The translations under genes and the position numbers were made by a program. The notes below the pieces were generated by a model. The model was not told where the DNA came from, made no database searches, and saw nothing but the letters and a program-made list of their open reading frames with translations. 64,000 bases of DNA, taken from an uncultured Prevotellaceae bacterium (GTDB lineage: Bacteria; Bacteroidota; Bacteroidia; Bacteroidales; Bacteroidaceae). The stretch spans positions 1-64,000 of the forward strand of contig CAMJZV010000001.1 in NCBI GenBank assembly GCA_946410305.1, written 5' to 3'. This document shows positions 30,566 through 40,324 of the stretch, piece after piece. Position 1 is the stretch's first letter. The number at the start of each line of letters is the position of its first letter.

Positions 30566-31738
30566 ATGACAAGAATACTGTTTCTGCTAAGCCGTTTCCT
30601 GGATGGAGGCATCGATGCGGTGCTGCTGGACTACCTGCGCTATCTGGCACAGCGCGAGGACTACAGCATCACGCTGGCCATCAGCATTCACATGGGTGAG
30701 TTGGAGGTTTTCCGGAAACAAATTCCTGAACAAGTCAAGGTGGTATACCTCGTCGACCAGCCCATGCTGACACGCTGGCGCCAGCAGAAAATCACCCAGC
30801 GGTTACCTTTTTATATAAAGATGTACGACGAGGCACTGCTCTCCCCTATCCGCCGCCACATGATAGGTCAGAAGCTACGCCAGCTGGCTACACTGCACGA
30901 CGTGGTCATCGACTTCGACTGTTGCCACTATGCATACCTGAAGAACGTCAAAACGTGGAAGGTGGCATGGTTCCACTTCAGCTTCAAGCAACTCATGGAG
31001 CAGAACAGGCGACGCACACAGCGCATCGGCAACCACCTGCGCTACTACAGCCGCATCGTCACCATCTCACAGGCCATGCTCGACGAGGGCAAGGAGCTGT
31101 TCCCCTGGTTGGAAGGCAGGTGGCGCCTCATCTATAATGCCAAAGACGAGGAGCTATTGCGGCAGCGTGGCAGCAAACCTGTCGACGATATACGCATCAA
31201 TGACAGCTACATCTTAGCCATTGAGCGACTGGAAGAGTCGCAGAAAGACCTGTCGACGCTGATTCGTGCCTACCAGCTATTACGCAGCGAATACCACCAT
31301 GAAGAAAAGCTTTACCTGCTGGGCAAAGGACGCGACGAACAACTATTGCGCCAACTGGCAGAGAGTCTTGGCATCTCCGACCATGTGGTATTCCTTGGCT
31401 TCAGCAGCAACCCCTACCCTTGGATAGCTCATGCCAAAGCCATTGCCCACAGTGCCAAGTTCGAAGGACTGCCCACCGTGATGATTGAGTCACTCATCAT
31501 GGGCAAGCTCATCGTGGCTACCGACTGTCCTACAGGTCCTCGCGAGATACTGGACCAAGGACGTGCCGGACTGCTGACGCCCGTCGGCGATGCGGCAAAG
31601 ATGGCAGAGAGTCTGCACCAGCTGCTGACCGACGAGGATCTACAGACATCCATCCTCGCCCATGCCAAAGAATATAAGCGGCAGTTCCTTTTCGACTATG
31701 CTGGCAAACTATTCGACGAAGTGATACACCCCTCATAA
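30566..31738 (+). CDS. GT4 glycosyltransferase
   Basis: 390 residues with a two-domain GT-B layout. The N-terminal domain begins ILFLLSRFLDGGIDAVLLDYL, and the C-terminal domain holds the GT4 motifs FLGFSSNPYPWIAHAKAIAHSAKFEGLPTVMIESL, with the E-x7-E glutamates around KFEGLPTVMIE. It probably transfers a sugar from a nucleotide donor to a lipid-linked or LPS acceptor in the cytosol. It is followed 11 nt later by a GT2 gene, so the two form one unit. Confidence 0.88.
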   Translation: MTRILFLLSRFLDGGIDAVLLDYLRYLAQREDYSITLAISIHMGELEVFRKQIPEQVKVVYLVDQPMLTRWRQQKITQRLPFYIKMYDEALLSPIRRHMIGQKLRQLATLHDVVIDFDCCHYAYLKNVKTWKVAWFHFSFKQLMEQNRRRTQRIGNHLRYYSRIVTISQAMLDEGKELFPWLEGRWRLIYNAKDEELLRQRGSKPVDDIRINDSYILAIERLEESQKDLSTLIRAYQLLRSEYHHEEKLYLLGKGRDEQLLRQLAESLGISDHVVFLGFSSNPYPWIAHAKAIAHSAKFEGLPTVMIESLIMGKLIVATDCPTGPREILDQGRAGLLTPVGDAAKMAESLHQLLTDEDLQTSILAHAKEYKRQFLFDYAGKLFDEVIHPS

Positions 31739-31749
31739 CCTTTATCTAT

Positions 31750-32712
31750 ATGTCTCCCATTGTAAGCGTCATCATCCCCAACTATAATCATGCGCCCTAC
31801 CTGAAGGAGCGCATCGACAGCGTACTGAATCAGACCTACCAGGATTTCGAGGTCATTATCCTCGACGACTGCTCGCCCGACAACAGCGTAGAGGTCATCG
31901 AACAGTACCGCAGCAATCCGCATGTGGCGCATATTCTTATCAACGAGCAGAACACCCGCAACACCTTTATCCAATGGGAGCGTGGCATCAGTCTGGCCAA
32001 AGGCAAATACATCTGGATTGCTGAGAGCGACGACGTGGCAGAGCCTCAGCTGTTGGAGGCACTGGTGGGACAGTTGGAATTGCACCCTGACGCTAGCGTA
32101 GCCTTCTGCCACTCACGACTGATTGACGGAGAAGGGCGTCTGCTATCAGAGCAGAACGCCAAGAACCCTGCCCAGCCAGGACAGGTGACCATCGATGACA
32201 GCAGGACATTCTTGCGCCACCTGCTCATCTTCAATTATATCTATAATGCCAGTATGGTGGTATTCCGCCGCGACGTCTACGACAAGGCGAATCCTGACTA
32301 CAAGCAGTTCCGCTACTGTGGCGACTGGCACTTCTGGGGCAGTGTCTGTGCAGCAGGTCGCGTCATCGAGGTACACGACATGCTGAGCCGCTTCCGCCAG
32401 CACCAGCGCAAGGTAACAGAGCATGCCAAGAAGGATGTCGCCAAACGATGGAACGACGAGATGAAGACCATTGGGTATATTGCCTCGCTGTGCAACCTGT
32501 CAGCAATAGAGCAACGCTGCTTGAAAGGGCGTCTCAGCAAGCGTCTGAAGAAGGCAGACATGACAGCAGACGAGCGTCAACAGTTGCGCAACGAATATCC
32601 TGCACTCTGCAACGGTAGCACGTTTGACATCGTCTGCTACGAGGTGGGCAAGAACCTCTTCGGCTTCCTGCGCCACAGAGAGAACATGGGATTCCTGAGC
32701 AAATTCTTTTAG
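31750..32712 (+). CDS. GT2 glycosyltransferase
   Basis: 320 residues. GT-A motifs are clear: VSVIIPNYNHAPYLKERIDSVLNQTY, ILDDCSPDNS and the metal-site motif IAESDD. A C-terminal helical extension (about 230-320) is basic. It follows the GT4 gene by 11 nt. Its stop codon overlaps the stop of the minus-strand glycosyltransferase by 4 nt. Confidence 0.88.
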   Translation: MSPIVSVIIPNYNHAPYLKERIDSVLNQTYQDFEVIILDDCSPDNSVEVIEQYRSNPHVAHILINEQNTRNTFIQWERGISLAKGKYIWIAESDDVAEPQLLEALVGQLELHPDASVAFCHSRLIDGEGRLLSEQNAKNPAQPGQVTIDDSRTFLRHLLIFNYIYNASMVVFRRDVYDKANPDYKQFRYCGDWHFWGSVCAAGRVIEVHDMLSRFRQHQRKVTEHAKKDVAKRWNDEMKTIGYIASLCNLSAIEQRCLKGRLSKRLKKADMTADERQQLRNEYPALCNGSTFDIVCYEVGKNLFGFLRHRENMGFLSKFF

Positions 32713-33731
32713 TGCTTGCGGTGGATAATCCTATACCAAAGGAACTTTGACAACAGACGACCACGCTTTTTTGCATAGGGGGAGCGCAGGTACTCTTTAA
32801 CACCTGTCCAGGCCTCTGATGTCGTCATCTTCTTGTCCTTTAGATAGACACGGCGGCACCTATACGCTGACTTGTCAATGCGTTTCTTCTCCTGCTTAGT
32901 CAACTTGCGGGTATCCGCACGTTGACTCTTCTGGATTAGCAGCCTGCGCAATTCGATCTTTCTATGGTCATCAGACATTCTGCCATTAAAATAGTCTTGA
33001 GCCTCCTTAACCGCATGGTCAATCTCCTCCTTGGAGAGCATCATACCCTTAACCATTGGCAAACAATCCTTCCACTTACGATGAAAAATCTCCAGATTCT
33101 CTTGATAGCTATCAGAGAACACACCCATAGACTTATGTTCCAGCAACACATCATAAGTCACAAAGATACCTAAACCCAACTGATTGATCTGCATACAGAT
33201 ATCCGAGTCATACAGATGAAAATCATGGAAAGTCTGGTCGTCAAAGCGTATCTGTTGGAATAGATCACGACGGATACATATCCACACGCCATCCAGTGTA
33301 GCGACCTGAACCAACGAGGGATTCTTAGCTTTCTTCGCTGGTGAAGAGACATAATAGCGGGGCTTTTCCTCCTCAGTATAAGAACCCTGAATCAAGTATG
33401 TTGTCTGATAATCCAAAAAACGCCAGTCCAAACGGTCTGGTATCACACAACCACCTGCAACGCCAATGGCTCCAACAAAGGGCTGACTAAGATGGTTCAC
33501 GACAGCCTGTCCCCAATTCTGACTATGGTACGAGATGTCCTCATGCATAAAACACAAATATTCACCATGAGCCTGCTCCACACCTTTATTATATGCCTCG
33601 AAAATGCTATACTTACGCTGAGAATTGTCAATATGAACAATCTCGTGATCCACACCCACCGTCTCTTCGATATTACGAGACAATGCGTTGCTCAGTACAG
33701 CATTCTGTGAACAGATAATCAATGATAACAT
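32709..33731 (-). CDS. GT2-like glycosyltransferase
   Basis: 340 residues from MLSLIICSQN; the GTG track start at 33755 overlaps the -7 box. The N-terminal part has a shortened GT-A pattern (IICSQNA, IVHIDNSQRKYSIFEAYNKG, CFMHEDISY), where HED stands in for the usual DxD, as in the Glyco_tranf_2_5-like group. The C-terminal 100 residues are very basic and might bind membrane or acceptor. It is transcribed away from the ATP-grasp unit across a shared intergenic region. Confidence 0.8.
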   Translation of the reverse strand: MLSLIICSQNAVLSNALSRNIEETVGVDHEIVHIDNSQRKYSIFEAYNKGVEQAHGEYLCFMHEDISYHSQNWGQAVVNHLSQPFVGAIGVAGGCVIPDRLDWRFLDYQTTYLIQGSYTEEEKPRYYVSSPAKKAKNPSLVQVATLDGVWICIRRDLFQQIRFDDQTFHDFHLYDSDICMQINQLGLGIFVTYDVLLEHKSMGVFSDSYQENLEIFHRKWKDCLPMVKGMMLSKEEIDHAVKEAQDYFNGRMSDDHRKIELRRLLIQKSQRADTRKLTKQEKKRIDKSAYRCRRVYLKDKKMTTSEAWTGVKEYLRSPYAKKRGRLLSKFLWYRIIHRKH

Positions 33732-33754
33732 GATACGTGTTTTAATAACGGCCA

Positions 33755-33833
33755 CAAAGGTACTAATAATTCTTAAATAGAAGAAATTTGCATATACTAT
33801 TTTCTATTATGTTTTGATTTTTAACTACCTTTG
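33755..33833. promoter_or_regulatory. divergent promoters for GT2-like gene and ATP-grasp unit
   Basis: Minus-strand TACCTTTG (33755-33762) and plus-strand TACCTTTG (33826-33833) are exact inverted copies that enclose 63 bp of AT-rich sequence. They place the starts of both flanking genes inside the track ORFs. Confidence 0.7.
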
Positions 33834-33851
33834 TGTACAAATTGCTATGAA

Positions 33852-34976
33852 ATGAAAAAACTCGCAGTTATTGGAGCCAGCTACTTGCAACTCCCCGTGG
33901 TAAAGAAAGCCAAGGAGATGGGTATCGAGGTACACTGTTTCGCTTGGAGAGAGGGAGCAGTATGTGCAGATGTGGCTGATTACTTCTATGACATCTCTAC
34001 CATTGACAAGGAAGCGATACTCAAAGAGTGTCAGCGCATCCACATTGACGGTATTGTCACCATCGCCTCCGATGTTGCCGTGCTAACCGTCAACTATGTG
34101 GCTACGCACTTGCAACTACCTGGCAACGACGACAGCTACTCTGAGGTGGTTACCAATAAGTTCAAGATGCGTGAGTGTTTCCTACAAAGCGACATTCCAT
34201 CGCCCAAATTCTGTATGGTCAAAGGGGCACAAGACTTCGATACTGTGAAAGCATTCCGTTTTCCAGTTATCGTAAAACCCACCGACCGCTCTGGCAGCCG
34301 TGGCGTAGAGAAAGTGATGACTGCCGACCAACTTCCTGAAGCAATAGACAGAGCTGTTGGCGAATCGTTTGCTCACGAGGCCATCATTGAGGAGTTTGTA
34401 GAGGGACGTGAGATTAGCGTAGAATGTATTTCATGGCAGGGACGCCACTACTTACTGCAGATTACCGATAAAGTAACAACAGGGAGTCCGTTCTTCGTAG
34501 AGTTGGAACATCACCAGCCCACCACTCTTCCCAAAGAGATTACTGACAAGATACGCGAAATCGTTCCCCAAGCCCTTGATGCGCTGCATATCCGCTATGG
34601 AGCATCGCACTCCGAGATAAAGATAACACCCAACGGTGAACTGTTCTTCATAGAGATCGGTTCTCGCATGGGTGGCGACTTCATCGGCTCTGACCTTGTA
34701 CGTCTATCTACCGGTTATGACTTCCTGCAAGGTGTCATCGAGGTTGCATTAGGTGAGTTCCATGAACCACAACTTGAAAGCGGCAAATATTCAGGTGTGT
34801 ATTTCTTGTCGGCCGAGACGGCATGGTTACAACCCATGATTGAGCATGCCGCAGATATGCCCGACGTGGTGGAAGCGGAAATAACAGACACCACGCTACG
34901 CCATATCGAGAGTAGCAGCGACAGAAGCGGTTATTTGATTTATCAGAGTGACAAAGGTAAAGTAGAACTGAGATGA
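33852..34976 (+). CDS. ATP-grasp ligase (CarB-like)
   Basis: 374 residues. An N-terminal preATP-grasp part (KLAVIGASYLQLPVVKKAKEMG) leads into the ATP-grasp fold with VIVKPTDRSGSRGV (about 140-153), the IIEEFVEGREISVECIS lid strand and the metal-binding FFIEIGSRMGGDF segment. Such enzymes join a carboxylate to an amine or thiol through an acyl-phosphate. It overlaps the epimerase gene by 4 nt, heading a four-gene coupled cassette with epimerase, aminotransferase and glycosyltransferase. An obvious guess is acylation of an amino sugar made by the partners, but nothing in the sequence names the substrate. Confidence 0.85.
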   Translation: MKKLAVIGASYLQLPVVKKAKEMGIEVHCFAWREGAVCADVADYFYDISTIDKEAILKECQRIHIDGIVTIASDVAVLTVNYVATHLQLPGNDDSYSEVVTNKFKMRECFLQSDIPSPKFCMVKGAQDFDTVKAFRFPVIVKPTDRSGSRGVEKVMTADQLPEAIDRAVGESFAHEAIIEEFVEGREISVECISWQGRHYLLQITDKVTTGSPFFVELEHHQPTTLPKEITDKIREIVPQALDALHIRYGASHSEIKITPNGELFFIEIGSRMGGDFIGSDLVRLSTGYDFLQGVIEVALGEFHEPQLESGKYSGVYFLSAETAWLQPMIEHAADMPDVVEAEITDTTLRHIESSSDRSGYLIYQSDKGKVELR

Positions 34977-35992
34977 ATAAAAAGGTTATTATATTTGGAG
35001 CAACAGGTACAGTAGGTGCCTATGCCGCTCTACACCTTAAAGACTGTGGGTTCGATGTTGTTGCCGTAGGCCACCGTGCCAGCGACAATGGTTTCTTTGC
35101 CGACTACGGAATAACATACGTCTCTGTCGACATTACTGACAAGAGCCACTTCGCCCGTCTGCCCCAGCAGGAAATCTATGGCATCGTCAATCTGGCGGGC
35201 ATGCTGCCGGCCCGAATGAAGGGCTACCAGCCCCAAATCTATATAGACACCAACATTACGGGTATGCTCAACATTCTGGAATATGCTGCCCAAACTGGTG
35301 TCAGTCGTTTTGTCTACTCACAGTCCATCTCTGATGTGGCCTATCTCTGTGGCTCAGCAACACCTATCCCCCCTGATGCGGCGTCGCACTTTCCCTTAGA
35401 CAACGACCATAGTGTCTACTCCATTGCCAAAAATGCTGCTGCCGACCTGCTACGCCATTATTCCTGTCGCTATGGTTTCCAGCACTACATCCTGCGTTTT
35501 CCCAACATCTACTTATACCATCCCAATCCTTACTACTATGTAGACGGGCAACTTCGCATGCAGGGCTATCGCCGCCTCATCTACACAGCTTTGAAGGGTG
35601 ACGAGATACAGATTTGGGGCAATCCCAACAAAGTACGTGACATGGTATATGTTAAGGACTGCACGCAGATTATCGGACTTTGTCTATCGCAAGAACAGGC
35701 AGAAAGCGGAGTATACAATGTCGGCACAGGCATTGGCACTTCACTGGAAGATCAGGTAAAGGGTATCGTAGAGGTTTTCTCACCCGCCAGCAACCCATCC
35801 CCTATTGTCTATCTGCCAGATAAGCCCGATGCAGCAGAATATATCTTCGACGTCAGCAAGACCATGAAGAACTTAGGATATACTCCTAAATACGATTACC
35901 TTTCTTACCTAAGAGACTTCAAGCTAGAAATGGAACAACAGCGCTTCAAGAAACTTTGGGGCAACGAACAAGACTATTATAACGAACTATGA
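34973..35992 (+). CDS. NAD(P)-dependent sugar epimerase/dehydratase (extended SDR)
   Basis: 339 residues. GATGTVGAYAALHL is the Rossmann dinucleotide motif; the catalytic tyrosine and lysine are in YSIAKNA, with a serine in YSQSISD upstream. The C-terminal substrate domain and GTGIGTSLED fit nucleotide-sugar epimerases or 4,6-dehydratases. It overlaps both neighbours by 4 nt, so it is translated together with the ATP-grasp and aminotransferase genes. The exact reaction cannot be assigned. Confidence 0.88.
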   Translation: MNKKVIIFGATGTVGAYAALHLKDCGFDVVAVGHRASDNGFFADYGITYVSVDITDKSHFARLPQQEIYGIVNLAGMLPARMKGYQPQIYIDTNITGMLNILEYAAQTGVSRFVYSQSISDVAYLCGSATPIPPDAASHFPLDNDHSVYSIAKNAAADLLRHYSCRYGFQHYILRFPNIYLYHPNPYYYVDGQLRMQGYRRLIYTALKGDEIQIWGNPNKVRDMVYVKDCTQIIGLCLSQEQAESGVYNVGTGIGTSLEDQVKGIVEVFSPASNPSPIVYLPDKPDAAEYIFDVSKTMKNLGYTPKYDYLSYLRDFKLEMEQQRFKKLWGNEQDYYNEL

Positions 35993-37128
35993 AGATAGAT
36001 TTCAATCGCCCATTCCTTACGGGCAAAGAGGCTCACTACATGTACCAGGCCGTTTACACCAAGAAACTGTCTGGCAATGGTGTATTCACGAAGAAGTGCC
36101 AACAGTTCTTCGAAGAGAAATACGGCTTCAAAAAGTGCGTGCTTACCACATCAGGGACTGACGCCCTGGAGATGGCAGCCATCCTCTGCGACGTACAACC
36201 AGGCGACGAGGTCATCGTACCATCCTACACCTTTGTGTCGTCAGCCCTTGCCTTTGTACGTCAAGGTGCCCGCATCATCTTTGCCGACAGCTATGCCGAC
36301 AATCCCAATATAGACGCTGACAAGCTAGAGAGCCTCATCACCGACAAGACCAAGGTCATCGTACCCGTCCACTATGCCGGCGTGGCCTGTGACATGGACA
36401 AGATCATGGACATTGCCAATCGTCACGGCATCTTTGTGGTGGAGGATGCTGCACAGGCCATCGACTCCTATTATAAAGAGCGCCCACTAGGTAGTATCGG
36501 ACACTTTGGTTGTTTCTCGTTCCATGAAACCAAGAACGTCACGGCTGGTGGTGAGGGAGGTCTCCTCTGTGTCAACGACGAACGCTTCATCCGTCGTGCA
36601 GAGATTATCTGGGAGAAAGGTACCAACCGCGCAGAGTTCTTCCGTGGCATGGTCAATAAATATGGATGGGTGGATACGGGTTCCTCCTTCTTGCCATCAG
36701 AAATCAACTCAGCTTTTCTGTGGGCACAGCTAGAGAATCTGGAAGTTATACAGGCTCGTCGCAAAGCTATCTGGGAGACCTACCAAGAAGCCTTGCAACC
36801 GTTGGCAGACAAGGGGTGTTTCAAAACGCCCAACATCCCCAGCTATGCCACCAATAACGGGCACATGTACTATCTTGTCTGCAACTCACTGGAGGAGCGC
36901 ACAGCACTGATTAACTTTCTGAAACAACATGATGTATGTGCTGTATTCCACTATCTCAGTCTGCATCTGAGCGATTATTACAGAGAGCATCACCAAGGAG
37001 CCATCCCAGCCCTACCCTGTTGCGACCACTTTGCCGACTGTTTGGTACGCCTACCGATGTACTATGAATTGTCGGAAGAAGATATTACACTGGTCATCAA
37101 ACTCATCAAAGAATTCTATCATGCCTGA
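35989..37128 (+). CDS. DegT/WecE-type PLP sugar aminotransferase
   Basis: 379 residues. The PLP lysine is Lys182 in FHETKNVTAGGEGG, a motif found in WecE/RffA, which transaminates dTDP-4-keto-6-deoxyglucose to dTDP-4-amino-galactose. LTTSGTDALEMAA and VEDAAQAID are also typical of the family. It therefore probably makes a 4-amino-4,6-dideoxy sugar nucleotide. It overlaps the epimerase gene by 4 nt and the GT4 gene by 8 nt. Confidence 0.92.
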   Translation: MKIDFNRPFLTGKEAHYMYQAVYTKKLSGNGVFTKKCQQFFEEKYGFKKCVLTTSGTDALEMAAILCDVQPGDEVIVPSYTFVSSALAFVRQGARIIFADSYADNPNIDADKLESLITDKTKVIVPVHYAGVACDMDKIMDIANRHGIFVVEDAAQAIDSYYKERPLGSIGHFGCFSFHETKNVTAGGEGGLLCVNDERFIRRAEIIWEKGTNRAEFFRGMVNKYGWVDTGSSFLPSEINSAFLWAQLENLEVIQARRKAIWETYQEALQPLADKGCFKTPNIPSYATNNGHMYYLVCNSLEERTALINFLKQHDVCAVFHYLSLHLSDYYREHHQGAIPALPCCDHFADCLVRLPMYYELSEEDITLVIKLIKEFYHA

Positions 37129-38428
37129 AAAGTTGCCGCGTGTGCTTGTCTTGTCAGCAACAGACCCCACTAAAGCACTGGGGGCTGTGGCATTGAACTT
37201 CTACAATGCCCTGAAAGCGCATGGATATGAGGTCGACTTTTTGACCAAGCATCGTGTGGAAGGACATCCTGAATTCAAGTATATCCTTGATCTAACCCGC
37301 TGGCCCAACTATATCCGTTATAAACTGCACAAACATCAAGAGCGACTTTCCACACACAAAGGAACGGATATTGAGCAACAAGGCAATCATGCCTTTGACT
37401 ACGGACGCGAGGACGATCCCCCCATTCCCGTAGAGAAGGTATTAAAGCAAATTGATAAGCAATATGATGCCGTCTTTGTCGTTTTCTGGTACCAGATGCT
37501 GTCGTATAAAACCATCGAAGCCATCTACAATAAGTTACATTGTCAGATACACATCCGCTGTGCTGACAACCAGCCCATCGCTGGCGGCTGCCACTTCATT
37601 GGCGGTTGTCCACGACTGTCAGAAGGTTGTGGGCAGTGTCCTGGACTTGTGCATGGCGGAGAAGATGACTTCACCCGTTTCAACATAGCGTACCGTAAAC
37701 GGGTATTGGCAAATGTTCACCCCATCATCTATGGCAACACCCACATGCAGATGATTTACCGCCAGGCAACATTATTGAAAGACTACAACCGTCTGGAGAC
37801 CGTCTATCCGCTAGTAGACAACGAGCATTTTCATCCTGTCGATAAGCAGGAAGCACGACAGCAGTTAGGGCTTCCAACTGGCAATAAATTTATTCTATTC
37901 TTTGGTTCTACGGTACTTACCGAGGAGCGCAAAGGCATGAAGTATCTCCTACAGGCACTGGACATCTTTTATGACAAACTGACAGAAGACCAGCGCAAGG
38001 ATGTATTGTTAGTGATAGCTGGCTACCATGTTGATGCCTTGAGAGAACATATCCGTTTCGACATGAAGGATGTCGGTTTTGTACCCTTCGACCAGCTTCC
38101 ATTATACTATGCTATGGCCAATGCGTACCTTTCTCCTTCTATCGATGATGCCGGGCCATCAATGGTCAATCAATCACTGTCATGCGGCACACCCGTTGTA
38201 GCCTTTAACATCGGTACTGCTCTCGACATGATACTACACGAGAACACAGGCTACTGCGCACAACTGCGTGATGCTGCGGACTTTGCCCAAGGTATTAACA
38301 ACATCTATCAGAGGACACAGGAAGAATACCAAGCCATGTGTGAGGAGTGTCGCCATGTAGCAATAAAAAAGACCTCCGAAGAGGCCTTTGTTCGTGAGTT
38401 CCAACGTATCTACGAGAAATACAAGTAG
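37121..38428 (+). CDS. GT4 glycosyltransferase with Cys-rich loop
   Basis: 435 residues from MPEKLPRV; the ATG overlaps the aminotransferase stop by 8 nt, which decides the start over the track position 37031. GT-B fold with VLSATDPTKALGAVALNFYNAL at the N-terminus and SIDDAGPSMVNQSLSCGTPVVAF in the donor domain. A CxxIGGCPRLSEGCGQCP loop resembles the metal-binding-like Cys cluster of some capsule and colanic-acid transferases. It is last in the ATP-grasp cassette and probably attaches the sugar made by it. Confidence 0.87.
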   Translation: MPEKLPRVLVLSATDPTKALGAVALNFYNALKAHGYEVDFLTKHRVEGHPEFKYILDLTRWPNYIRYKLHKHQERLSTHKGTDIEQQGNHAFDYGREDDPPIPVEKVLKQIDKQYDAVFVVFWYQMLSYKTIEAIYNKLHCQIHIRCADNQPIAGGCHFIGGCPRLSEGCGQCPGLVHGGEDDFTRFNIAYRKRVLANVHPIIYGNTHMQMIYRQATLLKDYNRLETVYPLVDNEHFHPVDKQEARQQLGLPTGNKFILFFGSTVLTEERKGMKYLLQALDIFYDKLTEDQRKDVLLVIAGYHVDALREHIRFDMKDVGFVPFDQLPLYYAMANAYLSPSIDDAGPSMVNQSLSCGTPVVAFNIGTALDMILHENTGYCAQLRDAADFAQGINNIYQRTQEEYQAMCEECRHVAIKKTSEEAFVREFQRIYEKYK

Positions 38429-38431
38429 CAC

Positions 38432-40267
38432 TTACAGCTGCTGCATGTCGTACAGGCGCTTGTAGTAGCCGTTCTTAGCAATGAGTTCGTCATGCTGGCC
38501 ACGCTCCACGATCTCACCTTCGTAGAGCACATAGATTTCGTCGGCATTCTTGATAGTCGAGAGACGGTGAGCAATCGCGATAGTGGTGCGTGACTTCATC
38601 AGACGTTCCAAAGCTTCCTGTACTAAGCGCTCCGACTCGGTATCCAGTGCTGACGTAGCCTCATCGAGAATGAGGATAGGCGGATTCTTCAGAATGGCAC
38701 GGGCTATGCTGACACGCTGGCGCTGTCCGCCACTCAGGCGTCCGCCACGGTCACCAATCATCGTGTCATAGCCATGTTCCGACTCCATGATAAACTCATG
38801 GGCGTTGGCAATCTTGGCAGCCTCGATAACCTGTTCCATCGTCGCATTCTCCACACCAAAGGTGATATTATTGTAGAAGGTATCGTTGAAGAGGATAGCC
38901 TCCTGATTGACGTTACCGATCAGTGCACGCAACTCAGAGATACGTACCGACTTGATGTTCTTACCGTCGATGAGCACCTCGCCATCCTTTACGTCGTGAT
39001 AGCGGGGAATAAGGTCTACCAATGTCGACTTACCAGAACCTGACTGTCCCACCAGCGCGATGGTCTTACCTTTAGGTACTGTCAGATTAATATTCTTCAG
39101 CACGGGACGATTCTCGGTATAGCTGAACGACACGTTGCGAAGCTCAATGTCTTTATCGAACGACGGCATCGGCTGTGGCTCTGCTGGTTCCTTGATGGGA
39201 TTGTCAGCCTTGAGGATAAAGTCGATACGATCCATAGAAGCCAGTCCCACGGGTATCTGATAGGTAGCCTTCGACAGTTCCTTGATAGGGTTGATGACGC
39301 TATACAGGATAACCATGTAGAAGATGAAGGTAGAAGCATCAATGAGATTCGACTCGCTGAGAATCAGATAGCCGCCAAACCACAATACGACAACGATAAT
39401 GATAGTACCCAGAAATTCTGACATGGGATGCGCAGCACTCTGACGGATAGCCATAGCATTAACGTTCGAGCGATAACGGTCGTTGATATTGATGAAGCGC
39501 TGCAACATCTTATGCTCAGCGATGAATGCCTTGATGATACGCAATCCGCCTAATGTCTCGTCGAGCTGTGCTAACAGGTCACCCCACTGGTTCTGTACTG
39601 TTGCTGACTGTGACTTCAGCTTACGGCTCACAGCACCCATAATCCAACCAGCAATAGGAGCGACAATCAACACAAACAGCGTCAGCTGCCAACTCACAGT
39701 GATCATCGTGGCAAAGCAGACAATAATGGCGATAGGCTGACGTATCAGCATATCAATACTGCTAGTGATAGAGTTCTCCACAGCGCCAACGTCCGATGAC
39801 ATACGGGCAATGATGTCACCCTTGCGCTCGTCAGAGAAGAAACTCAGTGGCAACTTCAACACCTTCTCATACACCTCAATACGGATATCACGAACCACAC
39901 CTGTTCTGAGTGGTATCATCACCGCTGACGAGGCAAAATAGCCAAGGGTCTTCAGACCTGTCATGATAATGAGTGCCAAGCCCATATATACCAATGTCAT
40001 AAAGGCACCGTGGGCAGCAATCAGTTCCTGTACCCATGCATAGGCATTGTTGACAACGATATCCTTGTCCAGGGTGTCCCATGTCCACTCCTTGTAGGTA
40101 TATACCTGTGTATCAATCTTAAACAGGATATTCAAGATAGGTATCAGCACAGCAAAGGAGAACACGTTCATCCACTGTGACAGGAAGTTCAGCACCACTG
40201 ACCATCCCAGATACTTGCGGTAGGGACGCAGATAGCGTGCCATAACGGAGAAAAACTGTTTCAGCAT
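38432..40267 (-). CDS. MsbA-like ABC exporter (half transporter)
   Basis: 611 residues: a six-helix transmembrane domain (about 1-320) fused to one ATPase domain. Walker A GQSGSGKST, the signature LSGGQRQR, Walker B ILILDEATSALD and the H-loop IAHRLSTI are intact. It should work as a homodimer in the inner membrane. Lipid A or lipid-linked glycan export is plausible given LpxL-like and glycosyltransferase genes nearby, but the substrate is an inference. It follows the first LTA-synthase-like gene by 57 nt on the same strand. Confidence 0.9.
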   Translation of the reverse strand: MLKQFFSVMARYLRPYRKYLGWSVVLNFLSQWMNVFSFAVLIPILNILFKIDTQVYTYKEWTWDTLDKDIVVNNAYAWVQELIAAHGAFMTLVYMGLALIIMTGLKTLGYFASSAVMIPLRTGVVRDIRIEVYEKVLKLPLSFFSDERKGDIIARMSSDVGAVENSITSSIDMLIRQPIAIIVCFATMITVSWQLTLFVLIVAPIAGWIMGAVSRKLKSQSATVQNQWGDLLAQLDETLGGLRIIKAFIAEHKMLQRFININDRYRSNVNAMAIRQSAAHPMSEFLGTIIIVVVLWFGGYLILSESNLIDASTFIFYMVILYSVINPIKELSKATYQIPVGLASMDRIDFILKADNPIKEPAEPQPMPSFDKDIELRNVSFSYTENRPVLKNINLTVPKGKTIALVGQSGSGKSTLVDLIPRYHDVKDGEVLIDGKNIKSVRISELRALIGNVNQEAILFNDTFYNNITFGVENATMEQVIEAAKIANAHEFIMESEHGYDTMIGDRGGRLSGGQRQRVSIARAILKNPPILILDEATSALDTESERLVQEALERLMKSRTTIAIAHRLSTIKNADEIYVLYEGEIVERGQHDELIAKNGYYKRLYDMQQL

Positions 40268-40287
40268 ATCTTTATTTTTCTTATCTT

Positions 40288-40317
40288 TTCACCATTCATT
40301 TTTCATTATTCACTAGC
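40288..40317. repeat. TGAAAAATGAATG word repeat upstream of the ABC gene
   Basis: Minus-strand words GTGAATAA, TGAAAAA, TGAATGG and TGAAAAG in tandem in the spacer between the LTA-synthase-like gene and the ABC gene. Confidence 0.5.
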
Positions 40318-40324
40318 GAAGCGT

